From Streptomyces zhaozhouensis (GTDB taxonomy: Bacteria; Actinomycetota; Actinomycetes; Streptomycetales; Streptomycetaceae), in assembly GCF_900230195.1 (NCBI RefSeq), contig NZ_OCNE01000017.1, forward strand, positions 62,001 through 126,000: a stretch of 64,000 nucleotides of DNA, written 5' to 3'. The notes under the pieces were generated by a model. The model ran no database searches. It saw only the letters and a program-made list of their open reading frames with translations, and was not told the origin of the DNA. Shown here one piece after another: positions 1 through 8,892 of the stretch. Both the position numbers and the translations under genes were made by a program. Positions within the stretch are counted from its first letter, which is position 1. The number at the start of each line of letters is the position of its first letter.

Positions 1-569
1 GGCGAGGGCTCAGGCGACTCCGACAGCCCTCCGTGGGGGTCGTCGCTGTCGGGGGCACCGACGCGTTCCCCCGCCGCGCCCGGCGTGCCGGTGCCCGTGC
101 CGTTGGCGGTGCCCGTGCCGGTGCCGTTGGCGGTGCCCGTGCCGGTGCCGTTGGCGTTGCCGTCGCCGTCGCCGTCGCCGACGATCTCGGTCAGACCGTC
201 CGACGCCCCGAGCCCACCCGCCGTGCCCTCCCGTCGCCCCACGCCCACTCCGCCGGCCCATGGCCACGGCCGCGGCTCGGACGACGGGTCCAGTCGCGAC
301 CACGGCTCGGGCGGAGGGTCGAGACGGGCCGTCGTCGTCACCGGCGCCGGCGGCGCCTCCCGGCCGGTCGGGAAGAGATCCGCCGCGCGCCGCTCCACTC
401 CGCCCGGCGGTGGCGCACCGGGCCGGCCGAGGCGCGGCCGACGCCGCACCGCGTGCCGTGGCCCGGCGCCACGCCCCGGCCCACGACCGCTCTCCCGCCC
501 GTCGCCGGGCCCTCGGCGCCAGGCGCCCCTGTGGCGCCCCGGGCGCCCATCGAACTGCTGAGTCTCCAT
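1..569 (-). CDS. comEA: Probable ComEA-type DNA-binding protein, N-terminal part (runs off left edge)
   Basis: Open minus-strand frame from an ATG at 569 to the window edge, about 189 residues. The visible part is Pro/Gly/Arg-rich and disordered. Near 85-180 it becomes a Gly-Thr-Ala-Asn repeat (GTGTAN units) followed by a DG repeat, the kind of linker often found ahead of the helix-hairpin-helix domain of secreted ComEA proteins. No helix-hairpin-helix or clear membrane segment lies inside the window, so the call rests mainly on gene order: leuS, coiled-coil gene, degV, comEA is the order I recall from Streptomyces. If correct, the product binds incoming DNA outside the membrane. Third-position GC fits this frame, but a plus-strand Pro-rich frame shares that bias. 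There is no convincing ribosome binding site, so the start is uncertain. Confidence 0.45.
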   Translation of the reverse strand, partial: METQQFDGRPGRHRGAWRRGPGDGRESGRGPGRGAGPRHAVRRRPRLGRPGAPPPGGVERRAADLFPTGREAPPAPVTTTARLDPPPEPWSRLDPSSEPRPWPWAGGVGVGRREGTAGGLGASDGLTEIVGDGDGDGNANGTGTGTANGTGTGTANGTGTGTPGAAGERVGAPDSDDPHGGLSESPEPS

Positions 570-621
570 GGCCCAGGAAACTAGCCCGATTTCACACTCC
601 GTGACCGAACAGGGGGAAATC

Positions 622-648
622 TGTGGACAACCCGCCCCCTGTGGATAA
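622..648. promoter_or_regulatory. Two DnaA boxes in tandem
   Basis: TGTGGACAA at 622-630 is the exact reverse complement of TTGTCCACA, the preferred Streptomyces DnaA box. TGTGGATAA at 640-648 is the complement of TTATCCACA, the classical strong box. They have the same orientation, 18 bp apart, in the gap between degV and the comEA-like gene. They could titrate DnaA or regulate the comEA-like gene; there is no AT-rich unwinding region or larger cluster, so this is not an origin. Confidence 0.6.
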
Positions 649-719
649 CCTCGTCACCCTCCGGAGTGAAACCGCGGAAACGGTGGCGCGGCGGGAACCG
701 GCCCCGGCACCGCTCGCGT

Positions 720-1559
720 TCACCGAGGCGAGACCACCGCACCCAGCAGTCCGGGCCCCGTGTGGGCCCCCAACACCGCACCCACCTCGCTCACATGGAG
801 GTCCACCAGCCCGGAGAGCCTTCCCCGCAGCCGCTCCGCGAGCTGACCCGCGCGTTCCTCAGCCGCCAGATGGTGCACCGCCACGTCGACCGGCCCCGCG
901 CCCGCGTGCTCCACCGCCAGCTCCTCCAGGCGGGCGATGGCCCGGGAGGCGGTGCGCACCTTCTCCAACGGCTCGATGCGCCCGTCCGTCAGTTCGAGCA
1001 GCGGCTTGACCGCCAACGCCGAGCCCAGCAGCGCCTGAGCCGTGCCGATCCGGCCGCCCCTCCTGAGGTGTTCCAGGGTGTCGACATAGAACACCGCCCG
1101 GGTCGCCTCGGCCCGCTTCACGGCGGCGGCGACGGCCTCGTCCAGGGAACCGCCGGCGTCCACGACGTCGGCCGCGGCGAGGACACTGAAGCCGAGCGCC
1201 ATGGCGATCATGCCGCTGTCCACCACCCGCACGGGCACCGGTGCCTCCCGTGCCGCCAGCACCGCGGCGTCGTGGGTGCCGGAGATCTCGGACGACAGAT
1301 GAAGGGAGACGATGCCCGTGGCACCCCCCTCCGCCACACGCCGGTAGGTCTCGGAGAACTCGGCGGGGCTGGGGCGGGAGGTGGTCACCGGCTGCTTCTG
1401 CCCGAGCGCCTGCGCCAGCCGGCGGGCGGCGTGCTCCGTGCCGTCCTCCAGTGCCTCGTCGCCGAGCACCACGGTCAGCGGGACGACCCGCACCCCCCGT
1501 CGCTCGACCGTCGGTCGCGGCAGGTAGGCCGTGGAATCGGTGACGAGGGCGACGGGCAT
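720..1559 (-). CDS. DegV family fatty-acid-binding protein
   Basis: 279 residues, the usual DegV length. The N-terminus (MPVALVTDSTAYLP) carries the VTDSTA strand-loop of the family. TTSRPSPAEF (about 58-67) and SSEISGTH (about 89-96) match the conserved lipid-head-group motifs, and HLRRGGRIG (about 163-171) is the conserved DegV hallmark. DegV proteins bind a single fatty acid; in Firmicutes they present fatty acids to a kinase, but the actinobacterial role is not established. The gene lies downstream of leuS and a coiled-coil gene on the same strand and ahead of the comEA-like gene, with two DnaA boxes in the gap after it. Family assignment is firm, physiological role open. Confidence 0.93.
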   Translation of the reverse strand: MPVALVTDSTAYLPRPTVERRGVRVVPLTVVLGDEALEDGTEHAARRLAQALGQKQPVTTSRPSPAEFSETYRRVAEGGATGIVSLHLSSEISGTHDAAVLAAREAPVPVRVVDSGMIAMALGFSVLAAADVVDAGGSLDEAVAAAVKRAEATRAVFYVDTLEHLRRGGRIGTAQALLGSALAVKPLLELTDGRIEPLEKVRTASRAIARLEELAVEHAGAGPVDVAVHHLAAEERAGQLAERLRGRLSGLVDLHVSEVGAVLGAHTGPGLLGAVVSPR

Positions 1560-1649
1560 AGACCGGAGACTAGCGGAGCGGACCCCCCGGCTTCGCCTCG
1601 GACTCCCGGCGGCCGCCGCGCCGCCCCCGCCCTGCCGCAGCAGACAAAC

Positions 1650-2363
1650 CTAGCCGCGCCGCTCCCCCTGCTCGTCACCCCGCGCGGCGCCGGGACGCTC
1701 CTCGCCCCCCGCGACACCCGAGCGCTCCTCGCCCGGCGCGAGACCGGAACGCTCCTCTGCCGGCGCGACGCCCGGAGGCTCCTCGCTCGGCGCCGGGACC
1801 CCGGCGCGCCGGCCCTCGGCCGGCGACCAGTGCCGCAGCGCCGTCGCCTCCAGCTCGATCTGCCGCTGGAGGGAGTCGAGGTCCGAGCCCTCGTCGTGCT
1901 GCGCGCGGTCCCTGGCCGCGTCCCGCAGGGACTCGGCCGAGGCGCGGATGCGCTCGGCCCGCTTCTTCAGCTCGGGGAGCCGGGCGCCGATCCTGGCGCG
2001 GTCCCGCTCGCCGCCGGCGACCAGCGCGTTCAGCTCGCCGTCCAGCCGTTCCGCGTGCCCGGAGAGCTGCTCGCAGAGCGCCAGCGCCTCTCTCAGCGAC
2101 TCGTCCGAGGCGGAACCGGCCAGCAGCACGGACCTGGTGTTCTCCACGCTGGCGCGCAACTCCCTGCGCACCCGCGCCACTTCACCGACGGCGCCGGGCT
2201 GCGCCGCGCGCGCCGTCAGCGAGGCGTTGGCGGCACGCCGACGCAGCTCCTGGTTGGCCTGCCCCAGGCGCGCGCGCAGCTCGCGCACGACCCGTCGCAC
2301 CACGACGACCGCCGCCGCGACGCTCATCGCGAACAGCACCAACAGGACGAGGACCCACTCCAT
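1650..2363 (-). CDS. Membrane-anchored coiled-coil protein of unknown function
   Basis: 237 residues. Residues 4-23 form one hydrophobic segment (LVLLVLFAMSVAAAVVVV), followed at once by Arg-rich positive charge, predicting a single N-terminal membrane anchor with a cytoplasmic body. Residues about 28-165 are Ala/Arg/Glu/Leu-rich with heptad-like spacing, a likely long coiled coil. The last 60 residues are a low-complexity tail with repeated EERSG/EERPG units, probably disordered. It sits between leuS and degV on the same strand, 90 bp from degV. I recall a conserved hypothetical in this position in other Streptomyces but no function. A scaffold or envelope role is only a guess. Confidence 0.8.
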   Translation of the reverse strand: MEWVLVLLVLFAMSVAAAVVVVRRVVRELRARLGQANQELRRRAANASLTARAAQPGAVGEVARVRRELRASVENTRSVLLAGSASDESLREALALCEQLSGHAERLDGELNALVAGGERDRARIGARLPELKKRAERIRASAESLRDAARDRAQHDEGSDLDSLQRQIELEATALRHWSPAEGRRAGVPAPSEEPPGVAPAEERSGLAPGEERSGVAGGEERPGAARGDEQGERRG

Positions 2364-2480
2364 GCCTCCAGAGTAGGCCCTCGCCCGGCGGAACCCTTCC
2401 GGTCAGCGGCGGTCGGATCCGGTCAGGCCCCGTCAGAGCCAGCCCGGGGAGCCGACCGGACTCCGCTCACGCCGGTCCGC

Positions 2481-5327
2481 TCACGCCGGAACGATGTTGA
2501 CCAGCTTGGGTGCCCGCACGATCACCTTGCGGATCTCGGCGCCGCCCAGGGCAGCGACCACCGCCGGCTCCGCCAACGCCAGCCGCTCCAGTTCGGCCTC
2601 GCCGATCCCCGGCGCGACCTCCAGCCGCGCCCTGACCTTCCCGCGCACCTGGACCACGCACGTCACCGTCTGGTCCGCGACATACGCCGGGTTGGCCACC
2701 GGGAAGCGCGCGTGCGCCACGCTCGGCTCGTGTCCCAGCCGCCGCCACAGCTCCTCGGCGACGTGCGGCGCCAGCGGGGCGATCAGCAGCACCAGCGTCT
2801 CCGCCGTGCTCCTCGGCACCTCGCGCAGCTTGGTCACGTGGTTGTTCAGCGCCGTGATCTTCGCGATCGCCGTGTTGAAACGCAGCTGGTCCAGGTCCTG
2901 CCCGACGCCGTGGATCGTCTTGTGGGTGATCCGCAGCGTCTCGTCGTCCGGCTCCGCCTCGACGACGGAGACCTCGCCGGTCTCCTCGTCCAGCACGTTC
3001 CGCCAGATCCGTTGCAGCAGCCGGAACTGGCCGACCACCGCGCGGGTCTCCCACGGCCGGGAGACGTCCAGCGGCCCCATCGCCATCTCGTACAGCCGCA
3101 GCGTGTCGGCGCCGTAGGCGGTGAAGATCTCGTCCGGCGAGACCACGTTCTTCAGGGACTTGCCGATCTTCCCGATCTCCCTGCTGACCTGCTCGTCGCC
3201 GTGGAAGAAGGCGCCGTCGCGCTCCTCGACCTCGGCGGCCGGCACCGGGAAGCCCCGGGCGTCGCGGTAGACGTACGCCTGGATCATGCCCTGGTTGAAC
3301 AGCTTGTGGTACGGCTCGGACGAGGAGACATACCCCAGGTCGAAGAGCACCTTCTGCCAGAAGCGCGCGTACAGCAGGTGCAGCACCGCGTGCTCGGAGC
3401 CGCCGATGTACAGGTCGACGCCGCCGGAGGCCACGCCCTCGCGGGGCGCCATCCAGTACGCGTCGATCTCCGGGTCGACCAGCTTGTCCCGGTTGCGCGG
3501 GTCCAGGTAGCGCAGGTGGTACCAGCACGAACCCGCCCAGTTGGGCATGGTGTTGGTCTCCCTGCGGTACCGCTTGGGGCCGTCGCCCAGGTCCAGGGTG
3601 ACCTCGGTCCACTCGGCGTTCCGCGACAGCGGGGTCTCCGGCCGGGTGTCGGAGTCCTCCGGGTCGAAGGTGCGCGGCGAGTAGTCGTCGACCTCCGGCA
3701 GCTCCAGCGGCAGCATCGAGTCGGGCAGCGCGTGCGCCACCCCGTCCTCGTCGTAGACGATGGGGAACGGCTCGCCCCAGTACCGCTGCCGGCTGAACAG
3801 CCAGTCGCGCAGCCGGTAGGTGACGGTGCCCTCGCCCAGGCCGGTGGACTCCAGCCAGGCCGAGGTGCGGGCCTTGGCCTCGGGGACGCTCAGCTCGTTC
3901 AACGACAGCGAGTCGTTGGCCGAGTTGACCAGCGTCGCCTCGTAGGAGGTGAACGAGTCGTCCCAGGTGTCCGGGTCCGTGCCGCGCCCGTCCGTCGGTC
4001 GGACGACGCAGCGCATCGGCAGCCGGAAGGCGCGCGCGAACGCGAAGTCCCTGGAGTCGTGCGCCGGGACGGCCATGATCGCGCCGGTGCCGTAGCCGAC
4101 CAGCACATAGTCGGCGACGAAGACGGGGACCCGCTCGTCGTTGGCCGGGTTGACGGCGTAGGCGCCGGTGAAGACGCCGGTCTTCTCCCGCGCGTCGGAC
4201 TGCCGTTCCACGTCGGACTTGGCGCCGGCCTGCCGCCGGTAGGCGGCGACCGCCTCGGCCGGCGTCGCGTGCCCGCCGGTCCACTCCTCGCGGGTGCCCT
4301 CGGGCCAGGCCGCCGGCAGCACCTCGTCGACCAGCTCGTGTTCCGGGGCCAGCACCAGATAGGTGGCGCCGAAGACCGTGTCCTGGCGGGTGGTGAAGAC
4401 AGTGACCGTGCGCCCCTTCTCCGCCTCCCCGATCCCGAACGCGATCCGCGCGCCCTCCGAGCGCCCGATCCAGTTGCGCTGCTGGATCTTGATGGCCTCC
4501 GGCCACTCCACCGTGTCCAGGCCGCTCAGCAGGCGCTCGGCATAGGCCGTGATGCGCATGTTCCACTGGCGCAGCTTGGACTTGAAGACCGGGAAGTTGC
4601 CGCGCTCGGAGCGGCCGTCGGCCGTGACCTCCTCGTTGGCCAGCACGGTGCCCAGGCCAGGACACCAGTTGACCGGGGCGTCGGAGGCGTAGGCCAGCCG
4701 GTACTCGCCCAGCAGCTCGGCGCGTTCGACGGCGGACAGCTCACTCCAGGGGCGCCCGTCGGGCGTCTTGCGCTCCCCCGAGGCGAACGCGGCGATCAGC
4801 TCGTCGATCGGCCGGGCGCGCCCCTCCTCGGTGTCGTACCAGGAGTCGAAGATCCGGGAGAAGATCCACTGCGTCCAGCGGTAGTACTCCGGGTCGATCG
4901 TGGCGAACGAGCGCCGCTCGTCGTAGCCCAGGCCCAGGCGCCGCACCTGGCGGCGGTAGGTCTCGATGTTGGCCTCGGTGGAGACCCGCGGATGGGTGCC
5001 CGTCTGCACGGCGTACTGCTCGGCGGGCAGCCCGAAAGCGTCGTAACCCAGCGCGTGCAGTACGTTGTGGCCGGTCATCCGCTGGTAGCGGGCGTAGACG
5101 TCCGTCGCGATGTACCCCAACGGGTGGCCGACGTGCAGCCCCGCGCCCGAGGGGTAGGGGAACATGTCCATCACGAACTTCTTCGGCCGGGCGGCCAGCT
5201 CGGCGTCGTCCGCCAGGTCTCCGGTGGGGTTGGGCGCCTCGAAGGTGCCGTGCTCCGCCCAGTAGTCCTGCCAGCGGGCCTCGATCTCGGTCGCCAGCGC
5301 CGCGTCGTACCTGTGTGTCTCGCTCAT
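2481..5327 (-). CDS. leuS: Leucyl-tRNA synthetase
   Basis: Charges tRNA-Leu with leucine in the cytoplasm. Class I synthetase of about 948 residues, a usual length. The HIGH motif appears as HVGH within PYPSGAGLHVGHPLGY, and the KMSKS loop appears as KIGKSLKN, a KMSKS variant. The editing (CP1) domain lies between, with the TTRQDT motif typical of LeuRS, and the C-terminal anticodon-binding domain ends in VIVRAPKLVNIVPA. The ATG at 5327 (MSETHRYDAAL) is preferred because GAGGA lies just ahead; an in-frame TTG 18 bp upstream is weaker. A leader with a Leu-rich peptide and a terminator precedes it, implying control by leucine supply. Third gene from the left edge in the minus-strand core block. 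Confidence 0.98.
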   Translation of the reverse strand: MSETHRYDAALATEIEARWQDYWAEHGTFEAPNPTGDLADDAELAARPKKFVMDMFPYPSGAGLHVGHPLGYIATDVYARYQRMTGHNVLHALGYDAFGLPAEQYAVQTGTHPRVSTEANIETYRRQVRRLGLGYDERRSFATIDPEYYRWTQWIFSRIFDSWYDTEEGRARPIDELIAAFASGERKTPDGRPWSELSAVERAELLGEYRLAYASDAPVNWCPGLGTVLANEEVTADGRSERGNFPVFKSKLRQWNMRITAYAERLLSGLDTVEWPEAIKIQQRNWIGRSEGARIAFGIGEAEKGRTVTVFTTRQDTVFGATYLVLAPEHELVDEVLPAAWPEGTREEWTGGHATPAEAVAAYRRQAGAKSDVERQSDAREKTGVFTGAYAVNPANDERVPVFVADYVLVGYGTGAIMAVPAHDSRDFAFARAFRLPMRCVVRPTDGRGTDPDTWDDSFTSYEATLVNSANDSLSLNELSVPEAKARTSAWLESTGLGEGTVTYRLRDWLFSRQRYWGEPFPIVYDEDGVAHALPDSMLPLELPEVDDYSPRTFDPEDSDTRPETPLSRNAEWTEVTLDLGDGPKRYRRETNTMPNWAGSCWYHLRYLDPRNRDKLVDPEIDAYWMAPREGVASGGVDLYIGGSEHAVLHLLYARFWQKVLFDLGYVSSSEPYHKLFNQGMIQAYVYRDARGFPVPAAEVEERDGAFFHGDEQVSREIGKIGKSLKNVVSPDEIFTAYGADTLRLYEMAMGPLDVSRPWETRAVVGQFRLLQRIWRNVLDEETGEVSVVEAEPDDETLRITHKTIHGVGQDLDQLRFNTAIAKITALNNHVTKLREVPRSTAETLVLLIAPLAPHVAEELWRRLGHEPSVAHARFPVANPAYVADQTVTCVVQVRGKVRARLEVAPGIGEAELERLALAEPAVVAALGGAEIRKVIVRAPKLVNIVPA

Positions 5328-5408
5328 CGTCCTCGAAGTCCCCAAAAAGCGTCGTCGATCCTGCTGGCCCGGCGGCGCCGGCCGACGAACCGGCCGCGCC
5401 CGCCCACG

Positions 5409-5473
5409 AAAAAGCCCCTCGCACAGGAGGGGCTGGCCGCGCCGGCGTCGTCTCTACGTCGCTCAGCGCGGCC
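5409..5473 (-). promoter_or_regulatory. Putative leucine attenuator (terminator plus competing stem) upstream of leuS
   Basis: Read on the minus strand, AGCCCCTC (5427-5434), a six-base loop and GAGGGGCT (5413-5420) form an 8-bp GC stem running straight into five T residues (5413-5409), an intrinsic terminator inside the leuS 5' leader. Just upstream, GGCCGCGC (5466-5473), which encodes the last codons of the leader peptide, is exactly complementary to GCGCGGCC (5435-5442), which abuts the terminator. A ribosome stalled on the Leu codons would cover the upstream arm. I could not find a clean antiterminator by eye, so the switch is incomplete on paper. The hairpin could alternatively end transcription of the upstream SDR gene. 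Confidence 0.6.
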
Positions 5474-5501
5474 GGAGAAGAAGGAGGCGTACGGCACGCA
5501 T
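5463..5501 (-). CDS. Leucine-rich leader peptide of leuS
   Basis: ATG at 5501-5499 opens a 12-residue peptide, MRAVRLLLLRPR, ending in TGA at 5463-5465. Four consecutive Leu codons (CTC CTT CTT CTC) mix common and rarer codons, as in classical attenuation leaders. A TACCCT hexamer lies seven bases upstream of the ATG, so it may be translated from a leaderless transcript; no Shine-Dalgarno is visible. It lies 136 nt upstream of leuS and ends 29 nt before a terminator hairpin. Position, Leu run and downstream terminator together make chance unlikely. Confidence 0.7.
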   Translation of the reverse strand: MRAVRLLLLRPR

Positions 5502-5584
5502 GGCAGACAGGGTAGCGCACCGGGCTCCCTCCGGCGGATCCTCACCGGCCGGCCCCCCGAGGGACCGAAACGCCGTGGACCGGC

Positions 5585-6469
5585 TCAGGGCACCGGGAAC
5601 TGGCGCCTGACGAACGCGTCGAACGCCCGGTCCGGCAGCACCCGGCGCAGCTGGATCGTGGTGCGCGCCAGCAGCCCGACGCGGTAACGGGCGCGGGGGC
5701 GGCGCGCGTCCGCCGCCCGGACGACGGCGCGCGCCACGTCCTCCGGCTCCACCACGAACGCACCAGCCAGCGAACGCCCCTCGCCCCGGAAGATCCGCTC
5801 GTAGTAGGCGGCGCCGCGCCGGCGGAACTCCCCATACGGGTCGCCCTCCGGCACCGTGCCCTCCGCCTCGTCGCGGAACCCCGCGACGAACCGTTCGCCG
5901 AAGCGGGTGCGCACCGGTCCCGGTTCGATCAGCGCGACCCGCACGCCGAACGGCGCGACCTCCAGCCGCAGCGCGTCGCTGAACGCCTCCAGGGCGTGCT
6001 TGGAGGCGTGGTAGTAGGCGCCGCCCGGCACCGCGTAGCGACCGAAGATCGACGAGATGTTGACGACGGTGCCCCGCCCCCGGGCCCGCATCGCCGGCAG
6101 CGTCAGCTGGGTGAGCCGGGCCGCGCCGAAGACGTTGGTCTCGAACTGCTCGCGCACGGCGTCGAGCGACGCCTCCTCGGCCGGGCCGGTGAGCCCGTAG
6201 CCCGCGCAGTTCACGAGGGTGGTCACCGCGCCGTGCGCGGACTCGACCTCGTCGACGGCCGCGGCCATCGACGACTCGTCCGTGACGTCGAGGGCGAGCG
6301 GTCGTGGGCCCTTCTCGGCGAGCGCGGCCAGCGTCCCGGGGCGGCGGGCCGTGGCGTACACGCGGTGTCCGGCGCGGTGCAGGGCGAGGGCGGTCGCCCG
6401 GCCGATGCCGGAGGAGCAGCCGGTGACGAGCGCGGCGCCCCGGCCGGTCGGCGCGGGTTCGGGCGGCAT
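5585..6469 (-). CDS. SDR family oxidoreductase
   Basis: 294 residues, a classical NAD(P)-dependent short-chain dehydrogenase. Gly-rich cofactor motif TGCSSGIG near residue 15, NCAGYG (NNAG-like) near 88, Ser of NISSIF near 138, and the catalytic YHASK near 151. The extended C-terminus (about residues 195-294) resembles actinobacterial SDRs annotated as ketoreductases of the SDR53/SDR271 type. Start: ATG at 6469 preceded by GAGGGGAAACC. The open frame continues far upstream through neighbouring genes but that is frame coincidence. It follows an MMPL exporter gene on the same strand and may be the last gene of the operon that diverges from the PKS cluster. Substrate unknown. Confidence 0.92.
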   Translation of the reverse strand: MPPEPAPTGRGAALVTGCSSGIGRATALALHRAGHRVYATARRPGTLAALAEKGPRPLALDVTDESSMAAAVDEVESAHGAVTTLVNCAGYGLTGPAEEASLDAVREQFETNVFGAARLTQLTLPAMRARGRGTVVNISSIFGRYAVPGGAYYHASKHALEAFSDALRLEVAPFGVRVALIEPGPVRTRFGERFVAGFRDEAEGTVPEGDPYGEFRRRGAAYYERIFRGEGRSLAGAFVVEPEDVARAVVRAADARRPRARYRVGLLARTTIQLRRVLPDRAFDAFVRRQFPVP

Positions 6470-6555
6470 GGGTTTCCCCTCTCGGGTGGCGCGGTGCGGC
6501 GCGATGCGGCGCGGTGTGGGCGGGTCGAGTGGCGGGGGCGGCGGGACTCCGCGGT

Positions 6556-8835
6556 TCAGGGCGCGCGTTCCGACCGTACCGGCGGCGGGGGCGGCACGGG
6601 GTGCGGCGGGGCGGCCGGGCCGGGCCCTCCGTCCCCGGCCCGGCCTGCCTCCGCCAGCCCGATCCTGGCGTGCAGCCGGCGCAGCGGCCCGGGTGCCCAC
6701 CAGTTGGCGCGGCCGGCGACGCGCATGAACGCGGGCACCAGCACGCCCCTGATCAGCGTGGCGTCCACGAGCACGGCGAGGGCGAGGCCCAGGCCGAGCA
6801 GCTTCACATAGGTGATGCCGGAGGAGAGGAAGGCGACGAAGACGACGGCCACCAGCGCCGCCGCCGCGGTCACCAACCGGCCTGTGCGTTCCAGGCCGAC
6901 GGCCACGGCCCGGGTGTTGTCGCCGTCGCGGTCGTACTCCTCCTTGATCCGGGAGAGCAGGAAGACCTCGTAGTCCATCGACAGGCCGAACGCGATGCAC
7001 AGCACCAGCACCGGCACGGGCGCGACGATGCCACCGGTGAGGATGAAGTCGCCGACGAGCCAGCTCAGATGGCCCTCCTGGAAGACCCAGACCATCGCGC
7101 CAAACGTGGCGGTGAGGCTGAGCGCGTTGAGCACGAGGGCCTTCAGCGGCAGCAGCAGTCCGCCGGTGAAGAGGAAGAGCAGGACGAAGGTGGCGGCGGC
7201 GACCAGCCCGAGGGCCAGCGGCAGCGCGTCTCCCAGCGCGTCCATGGTGTCGCGGAACTCGGCGGCGGGGCCGGTGACGTCGACGGGGAACGCGGCCTCG
7301 GTGGCCCGGACGGCGGCGACCATCTCGCGCGCCTCGTCGGTGAACGGACCGACCTCCGGCACCACGTGCACGAGGCTCGCCGAGCCGTCGTCGGCGACGT
7401 GGCGGGCCCCGGCGTCCGCCGGTTCGGCGATCCGGGAACCGTCGACGTAGGAGCCGGTGAGCGCGTCGACGCGGCTGACGTGCGGGGCCGTCGAGAGCCT
7501 GGCGGCGTAGTCGGCCAGTGCCTCGGGGTCGGCGTCGGGGCCGGTCGTCGGCTGGTGGGCGACGGCGCTGAGGCTCTCCGCCTCGCGGGTGGGGAAGTCC
7601 TGCCGGACGGCCTCGGAGACCTGGTGCGCCTCGGCGGACTCGGGCAGCACCCGGTCGTCGGCCTGGGAGAACTCGATGCGCAGGAACGGCGAACCGAGCA
7701 GGAGCAGCAGCGCGATCACGCCGGTGGCCAGCGGGATCGGGCGCCGCATCACCAGGGTGGCGAGCCGGTGCCAGAAGCCGGGCCCGGCGGCGGCCACCGG
7801 TGCGCGTCGCCGGAGCACGGGCAGCGCGTCGATCCGGTGGCCGACGAGGGCCAGCAGCGCGGGGAGCACCACCAGCGCCGCGGCGGCGGCGAAGAGGGTG
7901 ACGGCCATGCCCGCGTAGGCGAACGAACGCAGGAAGTAGAGCGGGAAGACCAGCAGGCCGGCCAGGGAGAGCATCACGGTGAGCGCCGAGAACGCGACCG
8001 TGCGGCCGGCGGTGGCGAGTGCCGCGCCGAGCGCGTCCGGGACGGGCAGGCCGCGCGCCAACTCCTCCCGGTAGCGGCTGACCACGAAGAGGCTGTAGTC
8101 GATGGAGAGCCCGAGCCCGAGGCCGATGGTGACGTTCATCGCCAGGAAGGAGACGTCCGTGACCAGGGTGAGCAGGTAGAGGATGAGCGTCGTGCCGGGC
8201 ACGGCGACGGCGGCGATGGCCAGGGGCAGTGCGGCGGCGACCAGGCCGCGGAAGACCAGCACCAGGATCACCATCACCACCGGGGCGATGATCAACTCGG
8301 CGCGCAGCAGGTCGCGTTGGGTCTGCTCGTTGGTCTCGACCGCGACCTGGGCCTCGCCGCCGACCCGCACGCGCAGACCGTCCCGGTCGCCCTCGTACCT
8401 GTCGGCGAGGGCGCCGACGCGTTCCTGGGCGCGGGTCTCGTCGCCGTCGATCCGGGCGAGGACCAGCGCCTCGGTTCCGTCGTCGGAACGGAGGGCGGCG
8501 GCGCGGTCGAGGCTCCAGTAGGACTCGGCGTAGGCCAGGTGCTCCTCGTCGGCCAGGGCCTCGGTCAGCGCCGTGCCGGCGGCGACCGCCTCCGGCCGGT
8601 CGACGCCCGCCTCGGTCTCGACCAGCAGCACCAGGTTGGCCTCGCCGGTCGCGAAGCGCTCCCCGATGACGGCGGAGGCGCGGGCGGACGCGGAGTCCGA
8701 GTCGGTGTAGCCGCCTGCGCCCAGCCGGTCGGCGACGCCGCCGCCCAACGCCCCGGCGAGCGCGGTGAACAGCAGCGCGGCGAGCAGTACCCACTTCTTG
8801 CGGCGGGCCATCAGCCGGCCCCAGGTGCTCAACAT
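6556..8835 (-). CDS. MMPL/RND-family transporter
   Basis: 759 residues, close to the usual size of single-subunit actinobacterial MMPL exporters. The layout is typical: TM1 at about 16-36, an extracellular domain (about 45-190), a block of five TM helices (about 195-330) containing the GLGLGLSIDYSLFVVSRYREE signature, TM7 near 385, a second extracellular domain (about 400-540) and a second TM block (about 545-690) with FGLSMDYEVFLLSRIKEEY. The Asp-Tyr pair in each half is the likely proton relay. The tail is Pro-rich. MMPL proteins export lipids and lipid-like natural products; placement in an operon opposite a PUFA-like synthase makes export of that product a reasonable guess. ATG start at 8835. 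Confidence 0.95.
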   Translation of the reverse strand: MLSTWGRLMARRKKWVLLAALLFTALAGALGGGVADRLGAGGYTDSDSASARASAVIGERFATGEANLVLLVETEAGVDRPEAVAAGTALTEALADEEHLAYAESYWSLDRAAALRSDDGTEALVLARIDGDETRAQERVGALADRYEGDRDGLRVRVGGEAQVAVETNEQTQRDLLRAELIIAPVVMVILVLVFRGLVAAALPLAIAAVAVPGTTLILYLLTLVTDVSFLAMNVTIGLGLGLSIDYSLFVVSRYREELARGLPVPDALGAALATAGRTVAFSALTVMLSLAGLLVFPLYFLRSFAYAGMAVTLFAAAAALVVLPALLALVGHRIDALPVLRRRAPVAAAGPGFWHRLATLVMRRPIPLATGVIALLLLLGSPFLRIEFSQADDRVLPESAEAHQVSEAVRQDFPTREAESLSAVAHQPTTGPDADPEALADYAARLSTAPHVSRVDALTGSYVDGSRIAEPADAGARHVADDGSASLVHVVPEVGPFTDEAREMVAAVRATEAAFPVDVTGPAAEFRDTMDALGDALPLALGLVAAATFVLLFLFTGGLLLPLKALVLNALSLTATFGAMVWVFQEGHLSWLVGDFILTGGIVAPVPVLVLCIAFGLSMDYEVFLLSRIKEEYDRDGDNTRAVAVGLERTGRLVTAAAALVAVVFVAFLSSGITYVKLLGLGLALAVLVDATLIRGVLVPAFMRVAGRANWWAPGPLRRLHARIGLAEAGRAGDGGPGPAAPPHPVPPPPPVRSERAP

Positions 8836-8892
8836 GTCTTCCCCCGTGTCGCGATGCCGGTGTGATGCTGTCGGTGGTGCCCGTCGGACGGT

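Noticed and set aside
10..303. Arg/His repeat protein on the minus strand
   Set aside because: Out-of-frame reading of the Gly-Thr-Ala-Asn linker repeat of the comEA-like frame.
622..648. Replication origin
   Set aside because: Only two DnaA boxes, no AT-rich unwinding region, no dnaA/dnaN neighbours.
666..5687. 1673-codon plus-strand open frame
   Set aside because: Antisense shadow of degV, the coiled-coil gene and leuS; Arg/His/Val-rich composition with no domain.
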